Shown: in pieces, positions 34,881 through 43,050 of the stretch
Layout: every line of letters begins with the position of its first letter
Position numbering within the stretch: the first letter of the stretch is position 1
Source of the DNA: Labrys sp. WJW
Lineage (GTDB): Bacteria; Pseudomonadota; Alphaproteobacteria; Rhizobiales; Labraceae
Direction: 5' to 3'
DNA length: 64,000 nt
Assembly (NCBI RefSeq): GCF_001676615.1
Contig: NZ_LYXZ01000034.1
Span: forward strand, 1 to 64,000
Notes under the pieces: generated by a model
The model's input: only the letters and a program-made list of their open reading frames with translations
The model's database searches: none
Told to the model about the DNA's origin: nothing
Translations under genes and position numbers: made by a program

Positions 34881-34940
34881 TCAAGGTCGAAAGTCGCGCT
34901 GGTCTCTGCCTGGGGCGGCAATGACACTGACGATTGACAT
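34881..34940 (-). CDS. Possible 19-residue peptide within the small transcript
   Basis: ATG 34940 lies 6 nt after GGAAG and the frame encodes MSIVSVIAAPGRDQRDFRP, then TGA. It is inside the candidate sRNA, ends 25 nt before the terminator stem and has no recognisable homology. The hydrophobic start and charged end could be a tiny membrane-associated peptide. Speculative without ribosome profiling. Confidence 0.3.
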   Translation of the reverse strand: MSIVSVIAAPGRDQRDFRP

Positions 34941-34985
34941 CCCCAACTTCCATTCTTCCCTGTAATAGGGCTGTTGACGTCGAAG

Positions 34986-35011
34986 ATTATACCCACTTTT
35001 CGCAATGTCAA
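34986..35011 (-). promoter_or_regulatory. Sigma-70-like promoter for the candidate small RNA
   Basis: On the minus strand TTGACA (35011 to 35006) is followed by 14 nt and TATAAT (34991 to 34986). Both hexamers are perfect to the consensus, rare in this GC-rich window, but the spacer is shorter than the usual 16-18. Confidence 0.5.
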
Positions 35012-35418
35012 CCGGGTCAAGGGAGTACATCCAAGTAGTATTGCAGAAAACAACATTTCATAAGGACGTCTCAATAATGTTTGTTCGTATGCTAACGTTT
35101 TCTCCGGGCCGTTTTTTGGCTGAAGATGGGGTCAGTCCTGGCCTAATCGCTGCCAGAGCTTCGAGCCCACTTTGAGGCAGGGGGAAGCAGTGTGGATGGC
35201 AAGGCTTTCCGCCGCGACTGCCGTAGAGAATGCCAAGGTATTGGAAGGCTTCGGCAAGGTTGAAGCGCTGCTGGCGATGCTTGTTCGCCCTTGAGCAGGG
35301 GAGAGGGAGGGACCCGGGACGGTAGGATTCAACCCTATCAATTCCGTGCGAGGCATCGCCGCCCGTGCTATTTTAGGTTGTGGATCCTGTCCATCACAAG
35401 CCACCCGGGAGAGGTGCC
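35012..35418. other. Intergenic region without a recognisable gene
   Basis: Between the small RNA promoter and the O-methyltransferase gene. The left part is AT-rich; a 111-codon open frame on the minus strand (35132-35467) lacks coding character and overlaps the methyltransferase start. No RNA gene recognised. The methyltransferase has GGGAGAGG just before its ATG. Confidence 0.4.
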
Positions 35419-36477
35419 ATGGACGACAAGACTCGTGCAGCCTCAGCTCAGTCCATGCCTTCGTCAATCCAGGAGCCTCCCCCGCATGTCAAGCTGATCC
35501 AGATCGCCACCGGCAGCTGGGTTGCGCGCATGGTCTGGGCGGCGGCCAAGCTGGGCCTGGCCGATCAGCTCGGCGCCGGCCCGCGCAACGCCGAGGAGCT
35601 GGCCGGCCCGCTCGGTCTGCATGCGCCCTCACTGCACCGTTTCATGCGCTGCCTGGCCAGCCTGGGGGTCCTCGGCGAACGTCCCGACCGGCGCTTCGCC
35701 CTGACGGAGATGGGCGAGGCGCTCAGGACCGGCGCGCCGGGCGCAGCACGGGCCACGGTGCTGACCTTCGGCAGTGCCTGGTTCTTCAACCCCCTCGACG
35801 AAATCATCTATTCGCTACAGACCGGCAAGACCGCCTTCGAGAAGGTGCACGGCATGCCGGTCTTCGACTATCTCGGCCAGCACCCCGAGGAAGCCTCCCT
35901 GTTCAGCGAGACCATGGTCGGCGTGCATGGCCAGGAACCTGAAGCCGTCGCCGCGGCCTATGACTTCTCGTCCTTCCGTAGCGTGGTCGATGTGGGCGGA
36001 GCCACCGGTAATCTGCTCGCAGCGATCCTGGCCCGGCATCCGGAACCGCGCGGTGTCCTGTTCGACCGGCCCTATGTGGTGGCCGAGGCGCCGGCCCTGC
36101 TCGAGGCGCGCGGCGTGCGGGAGCGCGTGACGATCGAGCCCGGTGATTTCTTCGAGACGGTTCCTGCCGGGGGCGATGCCTATGTGCTTTCCCATGTCAT
36201 CCATGACTGGAGCGAAGCGCAGTGCCTAGCCATCCTCGCCCATGTCCACAAGGCGATGCAGCCCGATGGGCGGCTCCTGCTGGTCGAGATGGTGCTGCCC
36301 GCCGGCGATGCGCCCCATCCCGGCAAGCTGCTCGACATGGTGATGCTGACCCTTCCCGGCGGCCAGGAGCGCACGGAAGAGGAATACCGCCAGCTTCTCG
36401 CCAAGGCCGGCTTCCGCCTGACGCGGGTGGTGCAGACCGAGTCGGCCGTCAGCGTGGTGGAGGCGGTGCGGGAATAG
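35419..36477 (+). CDS. O-methyltransferase family 2 (COMT-like) protein
   Basis: 352 residues; ATG 35419 with GGGAGAGG upstream. N-terminal winged-helix dimerisation domain (LIQIATGSWVARMVWAAAKLGLADQL, LHRFMRCLASLGVL), then a Rossmann methyltransferase domain with VVDVGGATGNLLAA (from residue 189), VIHDWSEAQCLAIL with a likely catalytic His, and LLVEMVLP. This is the plant-COMT/hydroxyneurosporene family, which methylates hydroxyls on aromatic or polyketide compounds. The substrate is unknown; no biosynthetic cluster surrounds it. Confidence 0.87.
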   Translation: MDDKTRAASAQSMPSSIQEPPPHVKLIQIATGSWVARMVWAAAKLGLADQLGAGPRNAEELAGPLGLHAPSLHRFMRCLASLGVLGERPDRRFALTEMGEALRTGAPGAARATVLTFGSAWFFNPLDEIIYSLQTGKTAFEKVHGMPVFDYLGQHPEEASLFSETMVGVHGQEPEAVAAAYDFSSFRSVVDVGGATGNLLAAILARHPEPRGVLFDRPYVVAEAPALLEARGVRERVTIEPGDFFETVPAGGDAYVLSHVIHDWSEAQCLAILAHVHKAMQPDGRLLLVEMVLPAGDAPHPGKLLDMVMLTLPGGQERTEEEYRQLLAKAGFRLTRVVQTESAVSVVEAVRE

Positions 36478-36712
36478 AGGCTGGCGGGCTCTCGCCGGAA
36501 CCGAATCGAACGGCAGATCGGCACGCCTAGAACGCCCTCCTGCACGCCAAATCAGCTTATTTGAAGCGGGGATTCAGGCCGTTCGCCTGGTCTTTTCTGC
36601 CATCGATTTACGCTTTCGATGGAACGCAGGGGCCTTTCGGGGATTGTCTTGGTGGAACGTCCTCTCACCCAAGACCCGTGGCCTCCACGGTCGGATGCAA
36701 AGGAAGACTGCC

Positions 36713-37354
36713 ATGACCGAGATCATCACCGGCTTCTACGACAATCGATCCGATGCCCAAGCCGCGCTCGAGCAATTGCTGTCGGCCGGGTTTGCCCGCG
36801 ACCAGATCACGCTCAATGCGAAGGACGAGAATTCCGACTATGTGCGCGACGAAGACGCCACCTCCTACGATCATCAGCGCGACGAGGGCGGCTTCTGGGC
36901 GATGCTCAAGCACTTCTTCTTTCCCGACGAGCGACGCTACCTCTACAGCGAGGGCCTGAGCCGCGGTGGCACGCTGCTCACCGTCGAGGCCGAAAGCCAC
37001 CAGATCGAAACCGCCCGGATGATCATGCAGGAATATGGCTCGATCGACCTGCCGGCGCGGGCCGAGACCTGGCGCCAGGGCGGCTGGCCGGGTTATGCCG
37101 CCGTGGCCCCGGACGGCGCGCTGCTTGCCCCCGACCATACCGCCGGAGGCGACATCCGCGAGAACATGGAGGTCATCACCTCCGATGGCGTGAATATCGG
37201 CACGGTCGACGATCTCGGCGACGACCAGATCCGGCTTGCCAAGAATACCTCGCCCGACGGTGTGCATCATTTCGTGCCGTTGGACTGGGTCGATCATGTC
37301 GACGAGCAGGTGCATCTCAAGCGCAAGGCGCCGGAGGTGCAGGCGGTCTGGTAA
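36713..37354 (+). CDS. Stress-type protein with YflT-like and DUF2171 domains
   Basis: 213 residues; ATG 36713 with AGGAAG upstream. Residues 1-80 (GFYDNRSDAQAALEQLLSAGFARDQITL) resemble the YflT/general stress protein 17M module. Residues 145-213 (MEVITSDGVNIGTVDDLGDDQIRLAKN to PLDWVDHVDEQVHLKR) are a DUF2171/PRC-barrel-like beta domain. Such proteins are cytoplasmic and are presumed to act in stress responses or surface sensing. A hairpin terminator follows. Confidence 0.75.
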   Translation: MTEIITGFYDNRSDAQAALEQLLSAGFARDQITLNAKDENSDYVRDEDATSYDHQRDEGGFWAMLKHFFFPDERRYLYSEGLSRGGTLLTVEAESHQIETARMIMQEYGSIDLPARAETWRQGGWPGYAAVAPDGALLAPDHTAGGDIRENMEVITSDGVNIGTVDDLGDDQIRLAKNTSPDGVHHFVPLDWVDHVDEQVHLKRKAPEVQAVW

Positions 37355-37382
37355 GGCCGTTCGGCACGGGCCGTGGCACGGC

Positions 37383-37402
37383 GGGCGCCTGAAAGGGCGC
37401 CC
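37383..37402 (+). terminator. GC-rich hairpin after the DUF2171 gene
   Basis: GGGCGCC (37383-37389) and GGCGCCC (37396-37402) with loop TGAAAG, then GTCTTAT. It is 28 bp after the stop codon. The T-run is weak. Confidence 0.5.
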
Positions 37403-37424
37403 GTCTTATGCCCGCGGCCTGCCT

Positions 37425-37526
37425 GGAGCAAAGTGCGACTTCTCCGAATCGCACTTTGCTCTCTAATTCTTTGTTTTGACGCGTTTTTCTTCACCGAAAA
37501 GTCTATCAACTTTTCTGGAAAACGCT
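37425..37526. repeat. Intergenic GGAGCAAAGTGC / AAAACGC element, copy B
   Basis: First half: GGAGCAAAGTGC (37425-37436) with GCACTTTGCTC (37451-37461). Second half: GCGTTTTT (37481-37488) with AAAACGC (37519-37525), enclosing ACCGAAAAGTC and CAACTTTTCTGG, an inner stem. It lies between two convergent genes and abuts the stop of the VOC gene, so may act as a bidirectional terminator. Copies A and C are at 13.1 and 17.2 kb. Confidence 0.75.
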
Positions 37527-37940
37527 CTATCGCGCGAACACGCCGTCGAAATCCTTGAAGCCCTTGATCTCGATCGGATTGCCGCTCGGGTCCCGGAAGA
37601 ACATGGTGCGCTGCTCGCCGGGCTCGCCCTCGAAGCGGATCACCGGCGGGATCTCGAAGGCGATGCCGGCCTTTTCCAGCCGGGCGGCCAGGGCCAGCCA
37701 GCCGTCGAGCGGCAGGATCACGCCGAGATGCGGCATCGGCACCAGGTGGTCGCCGACCTTGCCGGTGCGGCTGGTGGCGAAGGGCGTGCCCAGATGCAGC
37801 GAGATTTGGTGGCCGAAGAAGTCGAAATCGACCCAGCTCTGCGTGCTGCGGCCTTCCTCGCAGCCGAGCACCTCGCCATAGAAGCGGCGGGCCTGGTCGA
37901 GATCGGTGACGTGATAGGCAAGGTGGAACAGCGAGCGCAT
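37527..37940 (-). CDS. VOC family protein (glyoxalase-like dioxygenase)
   Basis: 137 residues; ATG 37940 with GGAGAC upstream. LFHLAYHVTDLDQARRFYGEVLGC and MFFRDPSGNPIEIKGFKDFDGVF frame a single VOC domain with likely metal ligands His (LAYHV), His (QISLHLG) and Glu (IEIKGF). Similar proteins are annotated as glyoxalase or extradiol-type dioxygenase; function unproven. Confidence 0.85.
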   Translation of the reverse strand: MRSLFHLAYHVTDLDQARRFYGEVLGCEEGRSTQSWVDFDFFGHQISLHLGTPFATSRTGKVGDHLVPMPHLGVILPLDGWLALAARLEKAGIAFEIPPVIRFEGEPGEQRTMFFRDPSGNPIEIKGFKDFDGVFAR

Positions 37941-38163
37941 GGCAGTCTCCGCATTGACCGGGCGAGGGTAGCTGAGAAGCGGGCGGCGATTCAACGCCGC
38001 AGGTTCGATGCGAGGGCGTCAGCGGCGTGATGGTGCGGCACCATCTTCCCTCGGACCCTGTTCCCTTGGACATTGTGCCGTCGTGTCCCGGCTGTAGGAA
38101 TGCGGCGGCGCAATCATGCCGCTCGGCCGCCGGGCATCCACGCAACAATCCGGGAAGGCAGCC

Positions 38164-38868
38164 ATGGCTCCCAGCTTGAACGACCTGTTCTCCGCAGAGG
38201 CCGGCTCGGCTTTCGCCCGGCAATTGGCGCTCGGCGATCTGATCGGCGACCGTCCGTGGAACGTCGACATCGGGCGCGGCGAGATCACCTTCGGCAGCGA
38301 TCTTTCCTTCCCGATCCAGGTCCTCGGCACCTGCTCGGACCAGGACAACAGCTGGCTGTGGGCCTGGGCCAACCAGCAGAGCGGCTTGCCGGCTGCCGTC
38401 CTCGCGGCGAACCTGCGCATCAAGGACGTCGGCAGCCAGCGCGGCATCGGTGAATTCGTCGAGCCGAAATTCACGCTCGACCGCATCACCGACCACATGC
38501 TCGCCATGCTGTGCGGCGCTCTCCTGGACAGGAGCTGCTACTACCGGGCACCCTATCAGGGCGGCGCCGTCTTTCTTCTGCTTGAGAACCTGCCCGCCTC
38601 GATCCGCGCGCCGGTGGCCCCGGAGCGGGTGAACACGGTGCTGATGCAGGTGGTCAGCAATTTCGAGGTCGATCACCGCAGCATGGCCGAAAACTTCCTG
38701 CGCCAGCAGGGCTTTGCGGTACAGGCAGAGCCTGCGCTGCTCTCGGCGGCGCGGGACACGGATGGCGCGGAGATCAGGCTTGCCTTCGACGCCCAGCAGC
38801 GAATCGCCAAGGTCGAGGGCGTCATCAAGCCCCGCACAGCGAAGAAGCCCTGGTGGAAGCCGTGGTGA
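38164..38868 (+). CDS. DUF6882-like cytoplasmic protein
   Basis: 234 residues; ATG 38164 with GGGAAGG upstream. WNVDIGRGEITFGSDLSFPIQVLGTCSDQDNSWLWAWANQQSGLP is the conserved block of a family I know as DUF6882. No signal peptide or membrane segment. Ends in a basic/Trp tail (KKPWWKPW). Role unknown. Confidence 0.75.
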   Translation: MAPSLNDLFSAEAGSAFARQLALGDLIGDRPWNVDIGRGEITFGSDLSFPIQVLGTCSDQDNSWLWAWANQQSGLPAAVLAANLRIKDVGSQRGIGEFVEPKFTLDRITDHMLAMLCGALLDRSCYYRAPYQGGAVFLLLENLPASIRAPVAPERVNTVLMQVVSNFEVDHRSMAENFLRQQGFAVQAEPALLSAARDTDGAEIRLAFDAQQRIAKVEGVIKPRTAKKPWWKPW

Positions 38869-38919
38869 GGGGCGGCCCGCAAAAACGCACGAGCCGAACG
38901 TCACCGCGCCTCCACCCCC

Positions 38920-40914
38920 TCAGCCCAGCACCTTGTCACCCGGCATGATGGCGGACACGAATTTGTAGCCGCGGTTCACGCCATAGCGCGGATCGGCCTT
39001 GATCAGCGTCATGAACTGGCGGTGGCCGTTCTTGGTGCGGCCGACGAGGCAGCCGGCGCTGGTGCGGCCGAGGTCGCCCTGCGGCGCGTCATAGCCCCAA
39101 TGCTGGTTGATGGCGAACAGGCCGGTATCGAGCCGGTCGCCGGTGCGCTGGAAGTCCTTGTTGAGGTCGCGGAAGACGCTGAGAGGCTCGGCCTGGACGA
39201 GGGCCTCGTGGGCCGACGACGAGCCGGCATGATGGGTGCCGACCACCCAGGCCTTGTACTGGTTGAAGGCGATCCTAGCCGCCCCCTTGGGATTCATCGG
39301 ATGGATGGTCCAGAAATCGCCGGGCTCGGTGGTGCCTTCCCAGAGCGAATCTTCGAAATCCGGATGGCCGTTCTTGTCGATGGCGAAGACGATCCTCAGG
39401 TCGTTGAAGACGTTGTGCCTGTCGTCGTTCAGCGTGCCGTCCGCATTCACCCCTTCGAGATAGGCGATGTTCTTGCAGTCGGGATGGCGGCAGATGAAGT
39501 ATTTCTGCTCCTTCATATAGGCGATGACCTTGTCGAACCAGGTTCCGGTCGCGGCGATCTCGGGCAGGAGCGCCGTCGGCTCGAGCAGCCGGCGGGCGAT
39601 GGCGCTGCTGAAGCCGCCGCCGAGCGAGATGCCGTTGAGGTCGCAGAATTCGCTCAGGGCCCAGAGCGAGACCGGGCCGAACTTGCCGTCGGCGGGCGGG
39701 TCGAGGAAGCCCAGCTCCGACAGCCGCCACTGGATCGCCTTGACCAGGCCGGTCTTGCCCCCGAGCTCGGCCACCGCGATGGCGGCGCCATTGAATTGCG
39801 ACAGCGCGGTCGTGCCGCCGCCCGTGGCCTCGGCGGCGGAGCCGCTCTTGCGGAACTTGGCCGGCACGATATGGCTGTCGACATAGTCGTTCAGCCAGGC
39901 CCGATAGGCCCGCGTGGTGTCGCCGCCGGCGGCGTCGACATAGGACTGCGCCTTGCTGCGCCCGATCTGGGTGACCAGGTCGCTGAAGGTGTAGGAGCGC
40001 GTCTGTTTCAGGAAGGCCTGTGCGCCGCCCAGCCCTTCATGGTGGGCGATATAGATGAAGCGGGCCTTCTCGTCGTCGCCGATCTGGTCGTCGACCAGCC
40101 CCTCGGCGATCAGGGCGCCCAGGTTGAACAGGCCGTATTCGGCCGCCGAGACGATCGCGAGTTCGGGATCGAAGCGCAGGTCGAGCAGGGCCTGCCTGCG
40201 CGCGGCCACGATGTCGTTGCCGGCGTCGATGAAGCCCTTGGCCTTGCAGACCTGGTTCAGCAGCGTCTTCTTGTTGGTGGCGTGCGAGGCCCAGGTGCTG
40301 TCGAGGAACTGGGTGAGCCCGGCCGCGCTGCTGGTGCCGGCCTTGGAGTTGCTGTTCCACTGGCCGCTTGGCAGTTTCGCCGCCTCGGCATCGATGAGGG
40401 CGGCGAGCGCGGCAGCATCGATGTCGGTGATGCCGTGGGCCTTGAGCAGGGGCGCGCGATAGACCTCGTTCGGCCCCAGGCTGAGCTCGTCGCCGGCATC
40501 GGAACCCGGCCCCTCGGCCTCCTCTCCGCCGGCGTCGCCGGAGCCTCCGGCCGGCAGGTCGTTGGTGTCGATCCAGCCTTCGGCGGCGCTGCCGTCTTCC
40601 AGCCGGATCCGCACCTTCTTCCAGGGCGGCAGCTGGGCGCGTTCCTCGATGATGCTGCCCGAGACTGGCCTGGGCGTGCCCAGCGGCTCGTCATAGAGCT
40701 TGAACGCCGTCGCCTGCGCGATCTTCAGCATGTCGGCATGCAGCCAGCCGAGATAGGTCTGGATGGCCTTGTCGGTGAACGAGACCTTGGCCCAGCTCGA
40801 CAACTCCCGCAGCTGCGAAACCCGGTCGCCCGCCGCGAGGCTGACCAGCGCCACGGAGGAATCGTCGGGATCCGGAAAAAGTGATGCTTGCGAAATCACG
40901 ATGCAATCAGCCAT
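38920..40914 (-). CDS. Multidomain SH3 / lysozyme-like / peptidoglycan-binding protein
   Basis: 664 residues; ATG 40914 with GGGAGGGG upstream. Two SH3-like domains (about 1-65 and 70-120), an acidic Gly/Glu/Asp linker (121-147), a helical lysozyme-like region (about 150-345) with AAGLTQFLDSTW, a putative peptidoglycan-binding domain (about 385-425, KAIQWRLSELGFLDPPADGKFGPVSLWAL), and a C-terminal domain with His605 (INQHWGYD) and Cys622 (TSAGCLVGR). The H...SAGC arrangement recalls the H...SHGC active site of L,D-transpeptidases, but the rest differs. No signal peptide, as in phage lysins or secreted effectors. Divergent from a Tae4-like gene. Confidence 0.7.
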   Translation of the reverse strand: MADCIVISQASLFPDPDDSSVALVSLAAGDRVSQLRELSSWAKVSFTDKAIQTYLGWLHADMLKIAQATAFKLYDEPLGTPRPVSGSIIEERAQLPPWKKVRIRLEDGSAAEGWIDTNDLPAGGSGDAGGEEAEGPGSDAGDELSLGPNEVYRAPLLKAHGITDIDAAALAALIDAEAAKLPSGQWNSNSKAGTSSAAGLTQFLDSTWASHATNKKTLLNQVCKAKGFIDAGNDIVAARRQALLDLRFDPELAIVSAAEYGLFNLGALIAEGLVDDQIGDDEKARFIYIAHHEGLGGAQAFLKQTRSYTFSDLVTQIGRSKAQSYVDAAGGDTTRAYRAWLNDYVDSHIVPAKFRKSGSAAEATGGGTTALSQFNGAAIAVAELGGKTGLVKAIQWRLSELGFLDPPADGKFGPVSLWALSEFCDLNGISLGGGFSSAIARRLLEPTALLPEIAATGTWFDKVIAYMKEQKYFICRHPDCKNIAYLEGVNADGTLNDDRHNVFNDLRIVFAIDKNGHPDFEDSLWEGTTEPGDFWTIHPMNPKGAARIAFNQYKAWVVGTHHAGSSSAHEALVQAEPLSVFRDLNKDFQRTGDRLDTGLFAINQHWGYDAPQGDLGRTSAGCLVGRTKNGHRQFMTLIKADPRYGVNRGYKFVSAIMPGDKVLG

Positions 40915-41321
40915 GGCAGCCCCTCCCATTTGGACAGCAGATCTCAGGCGGATAGGTATGGTCGCGCGGTTTTACTTCCGTGACCTCGCACTGCGTCGCG
41001 GCGTGAAAAGGATTGAGGAACTCACGGCAGGAAAAGGGTGCTTGCTGAAATCGACAGTCACTATAGACGCGCACGGATGCGATGCAGAGCGAGGCTTTCT
41101 GCTACGAAGTCGGGTATTTCAGGCATGGATAGTTCGCCGATAAGGTACGCACCGCCGGACGATGTTTTCAACGACTGTTTTGATGGTCTCGTGCTGCTTT
41201 TCACGGGCCTGTCACGGCTTCGGTCTTCACTATGGATCCGCAATCCTCAAAACCAGCTCCATGACAGGCGTCGCGAATTCAACGCACAGGGGTTCGAAGA
41301 TCAGGCTCGCGGAGAATTTCC
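40915..41321. other. Divergent promoter region between two peptidoglycan-active genes
   Basis: 407 bp with no convincing gene. Short open frames on both strands lack coding character. It must carry the promoters of both divergent genes; I could not identify a consensus -35/-10 pair. Confidence 0.4.
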
Positions 41322-42263
41322 ATGGACAATTTTGTCGATATTCATGGCAAGCCGGTTCACCGGATCGATCTCGCTGTCGGTGAAACGAGGATCGTCGGCC
41401 TGAAGAAATTCAATTTGCAGCCCATGGTCGAAGTGGGCGTGATCGCACGGAACTCGGACATTGCCGTCAGCCAGCAATGCGTTCATCTGGGCGATGTGAC
41501 CAAGAAGAAATATATCGACGTCTATGACATGGCGAAGGTCGCGGCTGATAATGTTCCGATCGAGGCTCATGGGCGGTTCTTTTTCCAGATTTGCGGCAAG
41601 TCCGCCGGTGATACCGAACTGGATGCTTTCTACTGGGTCTCACAAGCCGGGAAGATGGGCGCCACTTACGCGCCGTCACTGCCCGTCAGCGTCAAGGCGA
41701 ATTCGAAGCTGCTCGTCTTGCCCGCGGCGCCCGGCCGGCATGTCGGCAGCTTTCAGGAGATGTGGAACAACCATCCGATGAGCCCGACAAACGGCGCCGT
41801 GCACTATCCCTGCAACAATGGCGAGGCACCGCTGCGCAACATGCAGTGTTTCGTCCGGCTCTGCGAGGCCCTGCATCTGAGCGGCGTGTCGTTCAAGGGA
41901 TGCTGGGGCTCGTCCTGCCAGCTTCCCGGCGCCGATCACCGGCATCATTTTTCGAACCCCTATGATTTTCCAACCTGGTCCTGGGCCAAGGGGAAGGCCT
42001 ATGTCTGGGAGGCAAAGCCCCCATTCTCGCCCGAACCGATGCCTGGTCTGGCCGCGTTCAAATTCGTCGAAGGCCGCCAGGGCATCATCCTGTTCACGCA
42101 TTATTTCAGCATCAAGGGGCAAACCTCGATGTGGGGCGGGCACATCGATTTGTGGAACAAGGATCGGATGGGCAATACCTACACCGACATGGACCCGATG
42201 CAGGGTGAATCGGCGTTTCTCAGGTCGAGGAAGATCAGCTTCTGGCCGCTGGTGGCGCTATAG
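41322..42263 (+). CDS. Tae4-like (type VI amidase effector) protein
   Basis: 313 residues; ATG 41322 with GCGGAGAA upstream. Residues 144-290 look like the Tae4 amidase core: FQEMWNNHP, then NMQCFVRLCEALHLSG with the presumed nucleophile Cys176, GRQGIILFTHYF, and GGHIDLWN with His274 and Asp276. Tae4 enzymes cleave peptide cross-links in Gram-negative peptidoglycan after delivery by a type VI system. The N-terminal 130 residues are not part of that fold and are unrecognised; they may be a carrier or dock. A lipoprotein gene follows and a lysozyme-like protein diverges. No type VI genes are in the window. Confidence 0.68.
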   Translation: MDNFVDIHGKPVHRIDLAVGETRIVGLKKFNLQPMVEVGVIARNSDIAVSQQCVHLGDVTKKKYIDVYDMAKVAADNVPIEAHGRFFFQICGKSAGDTELDAFYWVSQAGKMGATYAPSLPVSVKANSKLLVLPAAPGRHVGSFQEMWNNHPMSPTNGAVHYPCNNGEAPLRNMQCFVRLCEALHLSGVSFKGCWGSSCQLPGADHRHHFSNPYDFPTWSWAKGKAYVWEAKPPFSPEPMPGLAAFKFVEGRQGIILFTHYFSIKGQTSMWGGHIDLWNKDRMGNTYTDMDPMQGESAFLRSRKISFWPLVAL

Positions 42264-42434
42264 GCCGGCATAACTCGTCATTGCACATTGCGTCACTTGG
42301 GGGAGGGGCCGGTAAACGGGTGATAAGTGTCGATCGAGCGTGTCGCGAAACAAAAGACGGCGAGCACTGTCTCTATAGTTTCAATTTCGAATAAAACATG
42401 GTGTGTTCGCTGGTGTTTTACCGTGGGGCTGGCG

Positions 42435-42926
42435 ATGTTACGGAATTTCATTGTAGCACTGGGGATGTCGGTCTTGCTGGCCGGCTGTGCGCCCTTGGTC
42501 GGCGTCAATGCCAACAGCACGACGCCACCGAGTGCGGAGACCAAGAAGACATTCCAGGGCGGCACGACCAACATGACGTTCAGCGCCCATGGCACGCAGG
42601 TCGAATATTTCAGCAAGGATGGCAGGACCGCCCTCTGGTATCCCGGCAACGGTATCGTGCTGCAGGGCCGCTGGCGTCTCGTCGGCGCCGATCCGACCAC
42701 CGGTTTCCAGGACAACATCTGCTTCCAATACGGCGCCAATACCTACAATCCGCTCACGCTCAACTATGGCGGCAACTGGGAATGTGAGGGGATCGCCCTC
42801 TATCAGGGCCATGTCGTCGAGCGCGTGGCGGGCGATCCTTTCGGCCTGGGCAAGCGCGGTGCCGTACCTTTCGTCCTGCCACGGCAGCGCACGACTTTCG
42901 CGGAACTGCTGAAGCGACGGTCCTGA
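42435..42926 (+). CDS. Lipoprotein, possible immunity partner of the Tae4-like protein
   Basis: 163 residues from ATG 42435. MLRNFIVALGMSVLLAGCAP carries a lipobox (LAGC), so an outer or inner membrane lipoprotein. Mature part: TTNMTFSAHGTQVEYFSKDGRTALWYPGNGIVLQGRWRL, resembling DUF995-like small beta proteins, with Cys pair NICFQYG and WECEGI. It starts 172 bp after the Tae4-like gene. Immunity is inferred only from position; the beta fold does not match known Tai4 proteins. Confidence 0.65.
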   Translation: MLRNFIVALGMSVLLAGCAPLVGVNANSTTPPSAETKKTFQGGTTNMTFSAHGTQVEYFSKDGRTALWYPGNGIVLQGRWRLVGADPTTGFQDNICFQYGANTYNPLTLNYGGNWECEGIALYQGHVVERVAGDPFGLGKRGAVPFVLPRQRTTFAELLKRRS

Positions 42927-43050
42927 CACGTCGTCACGTCTGGCTGAAATCGAGGCGGCGGGTTGACCCGTCTTTCCCGGCACGACCGAAGGCCGTGGGA
43001 AGGGGATGACGCGCCGTTGCCCGTATCGGCCAGGATTTACTGGCGCCGGC

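Larger units (their letters stand above)
34829..34979 (-). ncRNA. Candidate small RNA or mini-mRNA of about 150 nt
   Basis: A self-contained transcription unit on the minus strand between two plus-strand genes. A TATAAT at 34986-34991 and TTGACA at 35006-35011 precede it, and a strong terminator with T6 ends it. The body holds several stems, and a ribosome-binding-like GGAAG before a 19-codon open frame at 34881-34940. It may therefore be a regulatory RNA, a leader-peptide transcript or both. I cannot match it to a named sRNA. The short promoter spacer (14 bp) is a reservation. Confidence 0.55.

Noticed and set aside
33329..35074. 581-codon minus-strand open frame opposite the Bcr/CflA-type gene
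   Set aside because: Shadow of the transporter gene with Asp/His/Gln-rich translation; it would also read through the small RNA terminator.
35290..35345. Possible tRNA T-arm-like string around GGATTCAACCC
   Set aside because: No acceptor or anticodon stem can be formed around it on either strand.
35132..35467. 111-codon minus-strand frame upstream of the O-methyltransferase
   Set aside because: Low-complexity Ser/Pro/Ala translation, no ribosome site, overlaps the methyltransferase start.
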